A stretch of DNA of 15,277 bases from Bacillota bacterium (GCA_023386495.1 JAEWJS010000092.1:1-15277), one strand, 5' to 3'. Counted from the stretch's first letter, positions 1 to 6,870 are shown. The notes: a model not told the origin generated them from the sequence alone. Made by a program: numbers and translations.

Positions 1-273
1 GTACTGGTCCAGTTCGCTTATCTATGCGGTCAACTGGTGTCCAAGCTGAAGTGGGTCGTGGTGGCGGCAGCGTTCTTGGGCGTACTGTGGCTGGCGCTGC
101 GGGTCAGTCCGCCGATCGCGAACCTTCTGCTGTGGATGCCCGATATCGCCTTCGGCGGAGAGGACACGGGCGTCAGCTATCTATATTCCGGTCCCTTCGT
201 TGCGTTGTTCCTGATGGGCACGGGACTTGCATGGCTGAACGGCGTTCTGTTCGAGAAAGTAGTGGAGGTGTGA
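1..273 (+). CDS. C-terminal end of an integral membrane protein (5' partial), possibly an ABC-2 permease
   Basis: The frame is open from the first base of the window and ends in TGA at 271-273, so 90 C-terminal residues are visible and the true start lies to the left. Two hydrophobic segments can be seen, at about residues 16-34 and 61-80, joined by a loop that contains the stretch WMPDIAFGGEDTG. The protein ends in a short charged tail, LFEKVVEV. A last membrane helix followed by a short charged tail is common in ABC-2 type permeases. The downstream genes encode an ABC ATPase and permease, so a permease of a related cassette is a reasonable inference but is not proven. The GTG at 37 is an internal codon with no convincing ribosome binding site. 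The next gene starts 2 nt after the stop, and its ribosome binding site lies inside this gene, so the two are probably translationally coupled. Confidence 0.7.
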   Translation, partial: VLVQFAYLCGQLVSKLKWVVVAAAFLGVLWLALRVSPPIANLLLWMPDIAFGGEDTGVSYLYSGPFVALFLMGTGLAWLNGVLFEKVVEV

Positions 274-275
274 CA

Positions 276-1367
276 ATGATGATGCGATATGCGCGAATCC
301 TCCTGCTATCCTCGACTGTGCTGCTCCTAGCCCTGGCGATTCTCGATATAACGGTGAATAAGGAAGAGCTATTCGTGGCCTACGGCAAACAATTCGAGAA
401 TGAAGAGAGGACGGATGCTTATCATGAGGCTCATCCGCCCACAACGATAACTGCCGAGCGCCAGTTAGAGGTTCCTCGGGAATCGATCCAGGGAGTGGCG
501 CTTACCGCCAAGGGCGGCGACATTACGGTTATGCGCGCATCGGGTGATGCGATTCAACTGAACTATACCGTTACCGCGACCGGCGACGATCGGGACGAAG
601 CAGAGCGAAGGCTGGACGCGGTCCAGGTTGAGGGGCTGGCACGCGAGGGACAGCTGACCTTCGAATCTGCGTGGGGCGGGAAGCGCCTGCCTGTGCGTGG
701 CGTGGCGATCGACTATGTGCTGCTGCTGCCGGATGGGATGAAGCTGTCGCTCGATCACGCAGGCGGCGAAGTCCATGTGGACGGCTTGCAGAGCGATATT
801 GCGGTCGTATCGGAGAGCGGCAGCGTCGAAATCGTCGATGTTGCAGGCAATCTCGCCATTCAATTGAACCATAGCAGCGTCTATGCATCGAACCTGACTG
901 GCAATCTGGACGTGAACGCCCGCTATAGCGATACGCATATCGAAGAAGTAACGGGGGATGTCGCATTCGATATGTATCAAGGGCGCGGCTTCCTATCTAA
1001 CATTGATGGACGTATAACGGGAGATGCGGCGTTCAACGCGATCCACTTGCAGGCGATTGCCGGGCAAGCCGAGCTGAACGGCAACAACAGCCATTATCGG
1101 TTGACTGATATCCGGGGCGACCTGCAGTTGAAGTCGGTTGCGGGCGACGCCTCGCTTATCCTGCCTGCAGACGCTGGCTATACGATCGATGCAGCAGTCC
1201 GGAGCGGCGACATTCGAACCTCATTGCCGTACCTGACCGAACAAGAGCGGGCTGACGGCTACGATGCTCGCGTGCACGGTACGACGGGGGACGGCAGCCA
1301 TCATCTCGACCTCGAGCTCAGCGGCGGGGATCTCAACATCTATACAGAGAAGGCGGTGCGTGAATGA
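276..1367 (+). CDS. Membrane-anchored DUF4097-family (putative adhesin-like beta-repeat) protein
   Basis: The protein has 363 residues. A single N-terminal hydrophobic segment (about residues 8-24, rich in Leu) looks like a signal anchor. After a charged linker, from about residue 65, there is a long series of short beta-strand repeats of the type GDI.V, G.VEI.DV.G and GDLQLKSV. This pattern is characteristic of the DUF4097 family, which is predicted to form a beta-solenoid outside the membrane. In bacilli such proteins often sit beside ABC-2 exporters or envelope-stress regulators, and their biochemical role is not established. I chose the first of three consecutive ATG codons at 276 because GGAGG lies at 264-268 with 7 nt spacing. 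The frame is open further upstream to 24, but that part overlaps the preceding gene and reads as Arg-rich out-of-frame sequence. The stop overlaps the ATPase start by 4 nt (ATGA), pointing to one operon. Confidence 0.85.
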   Translation: MMMRYARILLLSSTVLLLALAILDITVNKEELFVAYGKQFENEERTDAYHEAHPPTTITAERQLEVPRESIQGVALTAKGGDITVMRASGDAIQLNYTVTATGDDRDEAERRLDAVQVEGLAREGQLTFESAWGGKRLPVRGVAIDYVLLLPDGMKLSLDHAGGEVHVDGLQSDIAVVSESGSVEIVDVAGNLAIQLNHSSVYASNLTGNLDVNARYSDTHIEEVTGDVAFDMYQGRGFLSNIDGRITGDAAFNAIHLQAIAGQAELNGNNSHYRLTDIRGDLQLKSVAGDASLILPADAGYTIDAAVRSGDIRTSLPYLTEQERADGYDARVHGTTGDGSHHLDLELSGGDLNIYTEKAVRE

Positions 1368-2293
1368 GCCAAGAACCGATCGTCAGCCTGCGGGGCGTGA
1401 CGAAGCGCATTGGGCGCAAAACCATTATCGACAATCTGACATTCGACGTGCCGCAGGGCGAGATCTTCGGCTTCCTCGGACCGAACGGAGCCGGCAAGAC
1501 GACGACCATTCGCATGATGGTCGGCCTGATGGCGATCACCCAGGGCGAGATCTTGATTAAGGGCAAGAACGTGAAGCGCGAGTTCGAGCAGGCGATCCGC
1601 CATGTCGGCGCGATCGTCGAGAATCCGGAGATGTACAAGTACTTGAGCGGCTACCATAACCTGATTCATTATGCGCGCATGGTGCCCGGCGTGACGAAGG
1701 AGCGAATCGATGAGGTCGTCTCGCTCGTCAAGCTGGAGAATCGCATTCACGACAAGGTGAAAAAGTATTCGCTCGGCATGCGTCAGCGGCTCGGCGTTGC
1801 GCAGGCGCTGCTGCACCGGCCGTCGCTGCTCATCCTGGATGAACCGACCAACGGGCTCGATCCGGCAGGGATTCGCGAACTTCGCGATTACCTGCGCTAT
1901 CTGACCCGCACGGAGGGGATCACCGTCATCGTATCCAGCCACCTGCTGTCCGAGATGGAGCTGATGTGCGACCGGGTCGCCATTCTGCAGCAGGGCAAGC
2001 TGGTAGACGTCAAGCCGATTCAGGACTTCGTGGGCTCGCATGACGGCATCGAAGTGTACTTCATTGAAGCGTCGCCGTCGGAGCAGGCGCTGACGGTCCT
2101 GTCGGGCATGGAGGGAATTCGAGAAGCCAAGGCGGTGCCGGAAGGGCTGGAAGTCGTGACGGATCGAGAGCGAATTCCGGAGCTGCTCGCGCACCTCATC
2201 CGGGCGAATGTCCGCGTCTATGGCGTTCGCCCGCAGCGCCAATCGCTGGAGGATCGCTTCCTGGCGATTACGGGAGGTGAGTCGATTGGTTAA
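1364..2293 (+). CDS. ABC transporter ATP-binding protein, drug/bacitracin-exporter (BcrA-like) type
   Basis: This 309-residue protein is the ATPase subunit of an ABC-2 type exporter, working with the permease encoded next. The visible motifs are Walker A GPNGAGKT at 39-46, signature SLGMRQ at 136-141 (a variant of LSGGQ typical of this subfamily), Walker B LLILDEP at 155-161 with catalytic Glu160, a D-loop in NGLDPAG, and the H-loop His193 in SSHLLSE. About 90 residues after the H-loop form the C-terminal extension usual in BcrA-type ATPases. The start ATG overlaps the previous stop (ATGA at 1364). The substrate cannot be read from sequence; antimicrobial peptides or lipid-II-targeting drugs are common for the family. 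No sensor-kinase or GntR regulator gene is visible in the window, though one could lie upstream. Confidence 0.95.
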   Translation: MSQEPIVSLRGVTKRIGRKTIIDNLTFDVPQGEIFGFLGPNGAGKTTTIRMMVGLMAITQGEILIKGKNVKREFEQAIRHVGAIVENPEMYKYLSGYHNLIHYARMVPGVTKERIDEVVSLVKLENRIHDKVKKYSLGMRQRLGVAQALLHRPSLLILDEPTNGLDPAGIRELRDYLRYLTRTEGITVIVSSHLLSEMELMCDRVAILQQGKLVDVKPIQDFVGSHDGIEVYFIEASPSEQALTVLSGMEGIREAKAVPEGLEVVTDRERIPELLAHLIRANVRVYGVRPQRQSLEDRFLAITGGESIG

Positions 2294-3230
2294 TCTGATC
2301 CGGAACGAGAATATGAAGACTTACCGCCGTTGGCGGACGTGGGTCATGGTCGTCATGATGATCGGCGCCGTGCTCCTCGGCAGCTTCGTGGAGTGGTACT
2401 ACGACGATAAGCAGACGCCGGAGGGCGCATGGCGGGATGAAGCGAAGGAGAGTCGGCAAGAATACGCCAAGATGCTCGAGGATCCCAAGTTCTCGGCGGA
2501 GGCGAAAGAGAATATCCAGGGATGGATCGCAACGATCGATTATCGGCTGGAGCACGATATCCGGCCGACGGACGGGACGATGTGGGACGGCATTCTCGGC
2601 TCGGCGGAGCTGATCATGCTGATCACGTTATTCACGGTCATTATCGCGGGGGACAGCATGGCAGGCGAGTTCTCGAGCGGCACGATCAAGCTGCTGCTCA
2701 TCCGGCCGGCGAATCGGCTTAAGATCATGGCAGCCAAGTACGTCTCCATGATACAATTCGGCCTCTTGCTCTTGGTGCTTCTCTTCGTCGTCTCGGTATT
2801 GGCGAACGGGCTGTTGTACCAATTCCAGCTGATGGACCTGCCGCTCCTTCAAGTAGACGCCGACGGACAGGTGCGCGAGTTCAACATGGTCGGGCACTTA
2901 TGGAAGACGTATCTGCTGAACGGCGTGTCGACGATTATGTTCGTCACGATGGCATTCATGATCTCCACCGCCTTCCGAAGCAGCGCGATGGCGATCGGCG
3001 TCTCGATCTTCGCCTTGTTCGCCGGCACGATCCTCATGGAGCTGCTGCAGCGATACGAGTGGAGCAAGTACCTGCTGTTCGCCAATATCGACCTGTCTCA
3101 GCATCTGGTCGGGCGTCCTTACCAGCCCGATATGACGATGGCCTTCTCGATTGGGGTGCTCGCCGCTTACTTCATTGTGTTCAACCTGGTCGCATGGCTC
3201 GTATTTACGCGCAGAGACGTAGCTGCATAA
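2286..3230 (+). CDS. ABC-2 type transporter permease subunit
   Basis: This protein of about 314 residues is the membrane partner of the preceding ATPase. The first hydrophobic helix lies at about residues 18-35. It is followed by a charged extracytoplasmic segment of about 75 residues, and then by five more membrane segments grouped in the rest of the protein, the last one near the C terminus before TRRDVAA. The layout (helix 1, large loop, then a helix ending in GEFSSGTIKLLLIRP) is typical of ABC-2 permeases, where that motif forms the coupling region to the ATPase. I chose the TTG at 2286 as the start because GGGAGGTGA at 2272-2280 sits at proper spacing upstream. A GTG at 2277 would lie inside this binding site, and an in-frame opening back to 2208 only overlaps the ATPase gene. 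The start overlaps the ATPase stop by 8 nt, so translation is probably coupled. Confidence 0.9.
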   Translation: MVNLIRNENMKTYRRWRTWVMVVMMIGAVLLGSFVEWYYDDKQTPEGAWRDEAKESRQEYAKMLEDPKFSAEAKENIQGWIATIDYRLEHDIRPTDGTMWDGILGSAELIMLITLFTVIIAGDSMAGEFSSGTIKLLLIRPANRLKIMAAKYVSMIQFGLLLLVLLFVVSVLANGLLYQFQLMDLPLLQVDADGQVREFNMVGHLWKTYLLNGVSTIMFVTMAFMISTAFRSSAMAIGVSIFALFAGTILMELLQRYEWSKYLLFANIDLSQHLVGRPYQPDMTMAFSIGVLAAYFIVFNLVAWLVFTRRDVAA

Positions 3231-3277
3231 CGATGCGATGCGTGCATAGTTGGTTCATGGTATGCTGAATAACAAAG

Positions 3278-3330
3278 AAACCTCCCTTTGGTTAGTGGCT
3301 AGGCACCTCACCAAGGAAAGGTTTTTTCTT
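3278..3330 (+). terminator. Rho-independent terminator of the ABC/DUF4097 operon
   Basis: Arms 3278-3292 and 3310-3324 pair over 15 positions with two adjacent mismatches and one G-T wobble, separated by a 17-nt loop. The 3' arm runs into six T residues at 3322-3327. It lies 47 nt after the permease stop and just upstream of the hicA promoter, so it separates the two transcription units. Confidence 0.75.
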
Positions 3331-3348
3331 GTCTTTCGGACTTTAGGC

Positions 3349-3377
3349 TATTCAATTCCTCCACCAGTGTATATAAT
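3349..3377 (+). promoter_or_regulatory. Candidate sigma-A promoter of hicAB
   Basis: A perfect TATAAT is present at 3372-3377. The -35 is poor: TATTCA at 3349-3354 has 17-bp spacing but matches TTGACA at only three positions. Transcription would be expected to begin near 3384, only a few bases before the first possible hicA start, so the leader would be extremely short. Type II toxin-antitoxin promoters are usually repressed by the antitoxin, but I see no clear palindromic operator here. Confidence 0.5.
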
Positions 3378-3388
3378 GATATCAAAGG

Positions 3389-3658
3389 GTGATACTACTG
3401 GAACTTAATAATAATCAGACGAAGACGTTGCACCAAATATTCGAGAACCCTGTGCGATCAAATATCGTCTGGGACGATATCGAATCCTTATTCCGGGGGG
3501 CCGGCGGCATAATTACGGAAGGCAACGGCTCTCGCGTCCGTGTCAAATTGAACGGAGTAAAGGCTGTATTTCACCGCCCGCACCCGGAGAAGGAAACAGA
3601 CAAAGGCGCTGTTAAATCCGTACGAAAATTTTTAGCGGAGGCAGGTGTGACACCATGA
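3389..3658 (+). CDS. hicA: HicA-family toxin (putative mRNA interferase), type II toxin-antitoxin system
   Basis: This protein of 89 residues (counted from GTG at 3389) resembles the HicA branch with the core pattern NPVRSNIVWDDIESLF, then GNGSRVRV and FHRPHPEKETDKGAV. HicA toxins are small double-stranded-RNA-binding-fold RNases that cleave mRNA and are blocked by HicB. In the classical family the catalytic His sits in a GSH motif. Here that place reads Gly47-Ser48-Arg49, while His62 and His65 sit in the later HRPHP motif, as I would expect for this branch. The start is uncertain: AAGGGTGAT at 3385-3393 is an excellent ribosome binding site, but it overlaps the GTG and is ideally placed for a CTG at 3398 (86 residues). 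The stop overlaps the hicB ATG by 4 nt. The toxin-first order fits hicAB. Confidence 0.88.
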   Translation: MILLELNNNQTKTLHQIFENPVRSNIVWDDIESLFRGAGGIITEGNGSRVRVKLNGVKAVFHRPHPEKETDKGAVKSVRKFLAEAGVTP

Positions 3659-4026
3659 TGGAGTACAAGGGATATATTGGCGTTGTCGAATACGATGATG
3701 AGGCAAAAATTCTTCATGGCGAAGTAGCCAACATACGGGACGTAATTACGTTCCAGGCGAAGTCTGTAGACGAGCTGGAGCAGGCTTTCCGAGATTCCAT
3801 CGATGATTATCTCGCGTTCTGCAAAGAGGAGGGTGAGGAGCCAGATAAACCGTTCTCCGGAAAATTTATGGTTCGAATATCTCCTGAGGAGCATCGGCTG
3901 ATCGCGACAGCAGCCAAAATATCCGGCAAGAGCTTAAACGCTTGGGTGAGCGAGAACATTCAGCGTGATGCTGAAAAAGAGTTAGAAACGGCCAGGATTG
4001 GACGAAACTTAGGTCAACTTCGATAA
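3655..4026 (+). CDS. hicB: HicB-family antitoxin
   Basis: This 123-residue protein is the antitoxin for the preceding HicA. Residues 1-65 form the partly degenerate RNase-H-like HicB fold (YKGYIGVVEYDDEAKILHGEV, then an acidic helix with SVDELEQAFRDSIDDYLAFC). This domain normally covers the toxin active site. Residues 70-108 (GKFMVRISPEEHRLIATAAK, then SLNAWVSENIQRDA) look like a ribbon-helix-helix DNA-binding domain, so the protein probably also represses its own promoter. ATG at 3655 overlaps the hicA stop. A second ATG at 3658 is also possible, and AGGTG at 3643-3647 gives 7-nt spacing to the first. The two genes look more AT-rich than their neighbours and form a self-contained cassette between unrelated genes, which suggests that the pair was acquired. 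Confidence 0.9.
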   Translation: MMEYKGYIGVVEYDDEAKILHGEVANIRDVITFQAKSVDELEQAFRDSIDDYLAFCKEEGEEPDKPFSGKFMVRISPEEHRLIATAAKISGKSLNAWVSENIQRDAEKELETARIGRNLGQLR

Positions 4027-4040
4027 CCATACGTAGGGAC

Positions 4041-4069
4041 TTGCTGAAGAGCGAGGCATCATCCATAGT
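4041..4069 (+). promoter_or_regulatory. Weak candidate promoter for the OmdA-domain gene
   Basis: TTGCTG at 4041-4046 and CATAGT at 4064-4069 are separated by 17 bp. Both boxes match the sigma-A consensus only partly. The site lies in the 62-bp gap after hicB and would give a leader of about 15 nt ending in a strong TTAGGAGG ribosome binding site. Confidence 0.3.
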
Positions 4070-4088
4070 CATAGTTAGGAGGCAAGTC

Positions 4089-4772
4089 ATGTCGAAGACG
4101 ATCGTGGACAAGTTGAACCTGAATAAATACGGCAGGAAGGCCGTGCTTGGCATGCCGGAGGGCACGGACGCGCTGGCCGGGCTGGGCGGATATGAGACGG
4201 AGTTGAAGGACGGCCAGTATGACCTCATCTTTGCCTATGTGTTCGATATGCCGCAGTTGCAGGGGCTTGTCCGGGAAGTTATCGACAGGCAGCTGCTGGC
4301 AGGCGGCGGGTATCTGTTCGCGGCCTACCCGAAGAATGGGAATAAAGCGTACCCGACCTACATCCACCGGGACGAACTATTCGCCGGCGTGGGCGCGGAT
4401 GCGGACGGCTATATCGGAGCCAGCGGGTTAAAATTCTCGCGCATGGTCGGTCTCGACGACGTGTTCACGGTGGTCGGGTTCAAGGCGGAGGCGCAAGCGA
4501 AGGCGAAGGCGACAGCGTCGCCTTCTTCTGCGCCCAGTCAGCGCGTAGGCGATTATGTCGCGATGATTCCGAATATCGAGCAAGATCTGCAGGATTCGCC
4601 GGAGCTGCTCGCCTTCTATCGGTCGCTTACGCCCGGCTACCGCAGGGATTGGGCCCGCTACGTGTACGGCGTCGTCCAGGAAGAGACGCGGGCGAAGCGG
4701 CGGGAAGAGATGAAACGGATCATGGGCGAAGGCTTCAAGAGCGCGGAGCTCTACCGCGCCAGCATAAGGTAG
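4089..4772 (+). CDS. YdeI/OmdA-domain protein with an N-terminal DUF3052-like region
   Basis: The protein has 227 residues, with start ATG 4089 chosen because TTAGGAGG ends 6 nt upstream. The frame is open back to 4041 but without a better site. Residues 1-130 form a globular alpha/beta region (KAVLGMPEGTDALAGL, DLIFAYVFDMPQLQGLVREV, GGGYLFAAYPK) that resembles the small DUF3052-type fold. Residues 134-152 are a low-complexity Ala/Lys/Ser/Pro linker. Residues 165-222 carry the C-terminal pattern DLQDSPELLAFYRSLTPGYR, then ARYVYGVVQEETRAKR and EEMKRIMGEG, which is the OmdA (bacteriocin-protection, YdeI or OmpD-associated) domain. The biochemical activity of this family is not known; YdeI of E. 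coli has been linked to peptide resistance. It is probably cytoplasmic and is followed closely by the DUF1835 gene. Confidence 0.8.
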   Translation: MSKTIVDKLNLNKYGRKAVLGMPEGTDALAGLGGYETELKDGQYDLIFAYVFDMPQLQGLVREVIDRQLLAGGGYLFAAYPKNGNKAYPTYIHRDELFAGVGADADGYIGASGLKFSRMVGLDDVFTVVGFKAEAQAKAKATASPSSAPSQRVGDYVAMIPNIEQDLQDSPELLAFYRSLTPGYRRDWARYVYGVVQEETRAKRREEMKRIMGEGFKSAELYRASIR

Positions 4773-4782
4773 GCAAGCCGAT

Positions 4783-5805
4783 ATGCTGCATATCGTGAAC
4801 GGCGATTCGGTTGCGGATAAGCTTAGATTGGGCAACGTGCAAGGCGATATTCTGGTCTGGCGAGAGATTTATACCGTAGGTCCCGTATTCCCGGACATGA
4901 ACGAACCCGGCAATCGTGCCGTTCGCGCGGCCTATCTGGAGCAGGCGCTGGGCATTCCGCAGGCGACGTATCTTGCGTCACTCGACGAGCAGGCGCAAGC
5001 CTTACGTCAATTTCGCAAGTACAAGGACATTGTGCTGTGGTTCGAGCATGATCTGTTCGATCAGACGATGCTCGCCTATCTGCTCCACTGGTTCGCGCGG
5101 CAGCAGCCGCTGCACGGGACGGCGCTTCACCTGCTTGTCATCGGATCGTACCCGGGCATCGAGCCGTTCCGGGGGCTTGGCCAGCTGACGCCGGATCAGC
5201 TGGCATCCCTTGCAGGCACGTGGCAGCCGATCGGCCAGCGGGAGCTGGAAGCGGGGACCCAGCTATGGGAGGCGTACTGCTCGCCTGATGCGCAGCATCA
5301 TCTGAAGCTCCTGCAGGAGGCAAGCGACGAGCTGTCGGCGCTGCCGTATGCACGGGAGGCGTTCGAGGCCCATCTGTCGCGGCTGCCCGACTGCCGCAGC
5401 GGGCTCGGCATCGTGGAGCAAGCGACGCTGGCATGCCTGACCGCGGCAGGCGGCGCAATGGCGCCATTTGAATTGTTCCGGCAGGTCGGCGATCGGCTGC
5501 ATGTGCTCGGTCTCGGCGATCTGGAGTACTGGCACCGCTTGTCTAGGATGGCAGGGGGCTCACACCCCTTAGTGCGAGTGGAGGTCACGACAGCTGCTTC
5601 TGTTACGTACCCGACTTACAGCGATCCGGCCCCATCTTTTCGAGACAGCGCGGTTGCCGTTACCGATCTGGGGCGCCGCTTGTTAGCGGGAGCAGAGGAC
5701 TGGCCAGCTATGCAGGGCGTCGATGATTGGGTGGGAGGCTTGCACTTGCAAGAGCGGAGCCCGCAATGGCGGTGGGACGACGTACACAAGACCGTCATCT
5801 GGTGA
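4783..5805 (+). CDS. DUF1835 / DUF3658 domain protein
   Basis: This 340-residue protein starts at ATG 4783, 10 nt after the previous stop, with AAGGTAGG at 4766-4773 as a modest ribosome binding site inside the preceding gene. The N terminus LHIVNGDSVADKL with His3, Asn6, Gly7, Asp8 and Ser9 is the signature of DUF1835. It is supported by WREIYTVGPV at about 26-35 and by LWFEHDLFDQ at about 85-94, where Glu88, His89, Asp90 and Asp93 could be functional. The C-terminal third (from about 215) matches the helical DUF3658 region that commonly accompanies DUF1835. Function is unknown; the conserved acidic and His residues suggest a nucleotide- or metal-dependent enzyme, but this is inference. No membrane segment is seen. 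It probably forms an operon with the upstream OmdA gene. Confidence 0.85.
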   Translation: MLHIVNGDSVADKLRLGNVQGDILVWREIYTVGPVFPDMNEPGNRAVRAAYLEQALGIPQATYLASLDEQAQALRQFRKYKDIVLWFEHDLFDQTMLAYLLHWFARQQPLHGTALHLLVIGSYPGIEPFRGLGQLTPDQLASLAGTWQPIGQRELEAGTQLWEAYCSPDAQHHLKLLQEASDELSALPYAREAFEAHLSRLPDCRSGLGIVEQATLACLTAAGGAMAPFELFRQVGDRLHVLGLGDLEYWHRLSRMAGGSHPLVRVEVTTAASVTYPTYSDPAPSFRDSAVAVTDLGRRLLAGAEDWPAMQGVDDWVGGLHLQERSPQWRWDDVHKTVIW

Positions 5806-5880
5806 ACCTGCCGCATAACAACTCTTCACATTGGTTACCATTAATGGAAGATGGTAAGGGCGCGAGGGGATCGAGACGTC

Positions 5881-6396
5881 ATGATCATAATCGGAATTGT
5901 CTTATTCGCGGTCGCAGCAGTCTGGAAGTCTGGCGTCTATCGGCATTGGCGGACCTACCACGCGACCATTCTGTATATGCTGCTGTGCAACTTGCTGTAC
6001 TACTTTCTGGTCGAGGACCGCTTGCTGTGGATGTACGCGCCCAATATCGTGTTCAGCCACACTGCACCGGAGATCTTGATCACCTTCATCGTGTTTCCTA
6101 GCACGGTCATGCTGTTCCTGCATAAGATGGCGACGACGGACGGCGCGCGGAGAATCGCGCATTTCGTGAAGTGGATCGCCATCTACCTCGGCGCCGAATG
6201 GCTGGGCTCGCTGCTAGGGGTCATTGAGTATCATGGAGGCTGGGGGTTTCTCTGGTCGGTCTTATTTGTGTGCGTCATGTTCCCGATGCTGCTCCTTCAC
6301 CACACCAGGCCGCTAATCGCCTACGTGTTGTCCGTGGCGCTGATCGTTTTTTACCTCCTCATCTTCGACATGCCGTTCCCGCCCCCAGCCACCTGA
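5881..6396 (+). CDS. CBO0543-type multi-spanning membrane protein
   Basis: This 171-residue hydrophobic protein has about five predicted membrane helices (roughly 2-14, 27-43, 65-82, 95-114 and 122-162, the last probably two helices). Features between helices 1 and 2 (KSGVYRHWRTYHATILYMLL) and the following NLLYYFLVEDRLLWMY resemble the small bacillar membrane family named CBO0543, whose function is unknown. I chose ATG 5881 because GAGGGGA at 5864-5870 lies about 10 nt upstream and the protein then starts directly with a hydrophobic helix. The open frame extends to an ATG at 5851 but without usable spacing to a binding site. The 75-nt gap after the DUF1835 gene holds no recognisable terminator, so cotranscription is possible. 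Confidence 0.75.
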   Translation: MIIIGIVLFAVAAVWKSGVYRHWRTYHATILYMLLCNLLYYFLVEDRLLWMYAPNIVFSHTAPEILITFIVFPSTVMLFLHKMATTDGARRIAHFVKWIAIYLGAEWLGSLLGVIEYHGGWGFLWSVLFVCVMFPMLLLHHTRPLIAYVLSVALIVFYLLIFDMPFPPPAT

Positions 6397-6407
6397 GCAT
6401 AGGCATG

Positions 6408-6445
6408 GCCAATAACCTTGTCCCGATGGGACCAAGGTTATTGGC
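6408..6445. repeat. Strong hairpin between the CBO0543-type and zinc-ribbon genes
   Basis: Arms 6408-6424 and 6428-6445 are perfectly complementary over 17 bp with one unpaired C, closing a 3-nt GAT loop. Neither side has a T tract, so it is not a classical intrinsic terminator in either direction. It lies 12 nt after the upstream stop codon and could act as an mRNA-stabilising 3' hairpin, an atypical terminator or a protein-binding site. Confidence 0.75.
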
Positions 6446-6528
6446 GTTAGGCTGGCGTTCCGTGCGCCATGTCGCCTATACTGAGTCATATAGAGGCTGC
6501 ATGATAACCGCAATGGAGGATGAGAGAG

Positions 6529-6870
6529 ATGTCGAACTTACCGAACTGCCCGCAATGCGCATCCCAATATACCTACGAGGACGGGAGCCAGTATGTATGC
6601 CCCGAGTGTGCGCATGAATGGTCGACGGCCGGCGAGCCTGAGCCTGGCGAGGACCGCAAGATCGTCAAGGATGCCAACGGCAACGTGCTGAATGACGGCG
6701 ATACGGTCACCGTGATCAAGGACTTGAAGGTCAAGGGAAGCTCATCCACGCTCAAGGTCGGCACCAAGGTGAAAAATATCCGGCTCGTAGACGGCGACCA
6801 CGACATTGACTGCAAGATCGACGGGTTCGGCGCCATGAAGCTGAAGTCCGAGTTCGTGAAAAAAGCCTAG
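6529..6870 (+). CDS. yjdM: PhnA/YjdM-family zinc-ribbon protein
   Basis: This 113-residue protein is the usual length for the family. The N-terminal zinc ribbon has Cys7-x2-Cys10 and Cys24-x2-Cys27, followed by HEW. The C-terminal domain (about 45-113) carries the typical pattern DGDTVTVIKDLKVKG, then GTKVKNIRLV and GFGAMKLKSEFVKKA, an SH3-like fold. The family was named PhnA in E. coli. The old link to phosphonoacetate hydrolysis is no longer accepted, and the role is unclear. ATG 6529 is preferred because GGAGG at 6515-6519 sits 9 nt upstream; the ATG at 6520 directly touches that site. A TATACT at 6477-6482 could be a -10 box but has no good -35. The stop codon overlaps the stop of the convergent oxidoreductase gene. 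Confidence 0.93.
   Translation: MSNLPNCPQCASQYTYEDGSQYVCPECAHEWSTAGEPEPGEDRKIVKDANGNVLNDGDTVTVIKDLKVKGSSSTLKVGTKVKNIRLVDGDHDIDCKIDGFGAMKLKSEFVKKA

Noticed and set aside
24..275. N-terminal extension of the DUF4097 frame upstream of 276
   Set aside because: It overlaps the upstream membrane protein gene, is Arg/Gly-rich without domain character, and the ribosome binding site fits the ATG at 276.
1340..2242. Minus-strand open frame of 300 codons opposite the ABC ATPase
   Set aside because: It is the codon-position shadow of a gene with complete Walker and signature motifs; no ribosome binding site or known domain.
6408..6445. Classical Rho-independent terminator
   Set aside because: The hairpin is strong but no T tract follows on either strand, so it is reported as a hairpin only.
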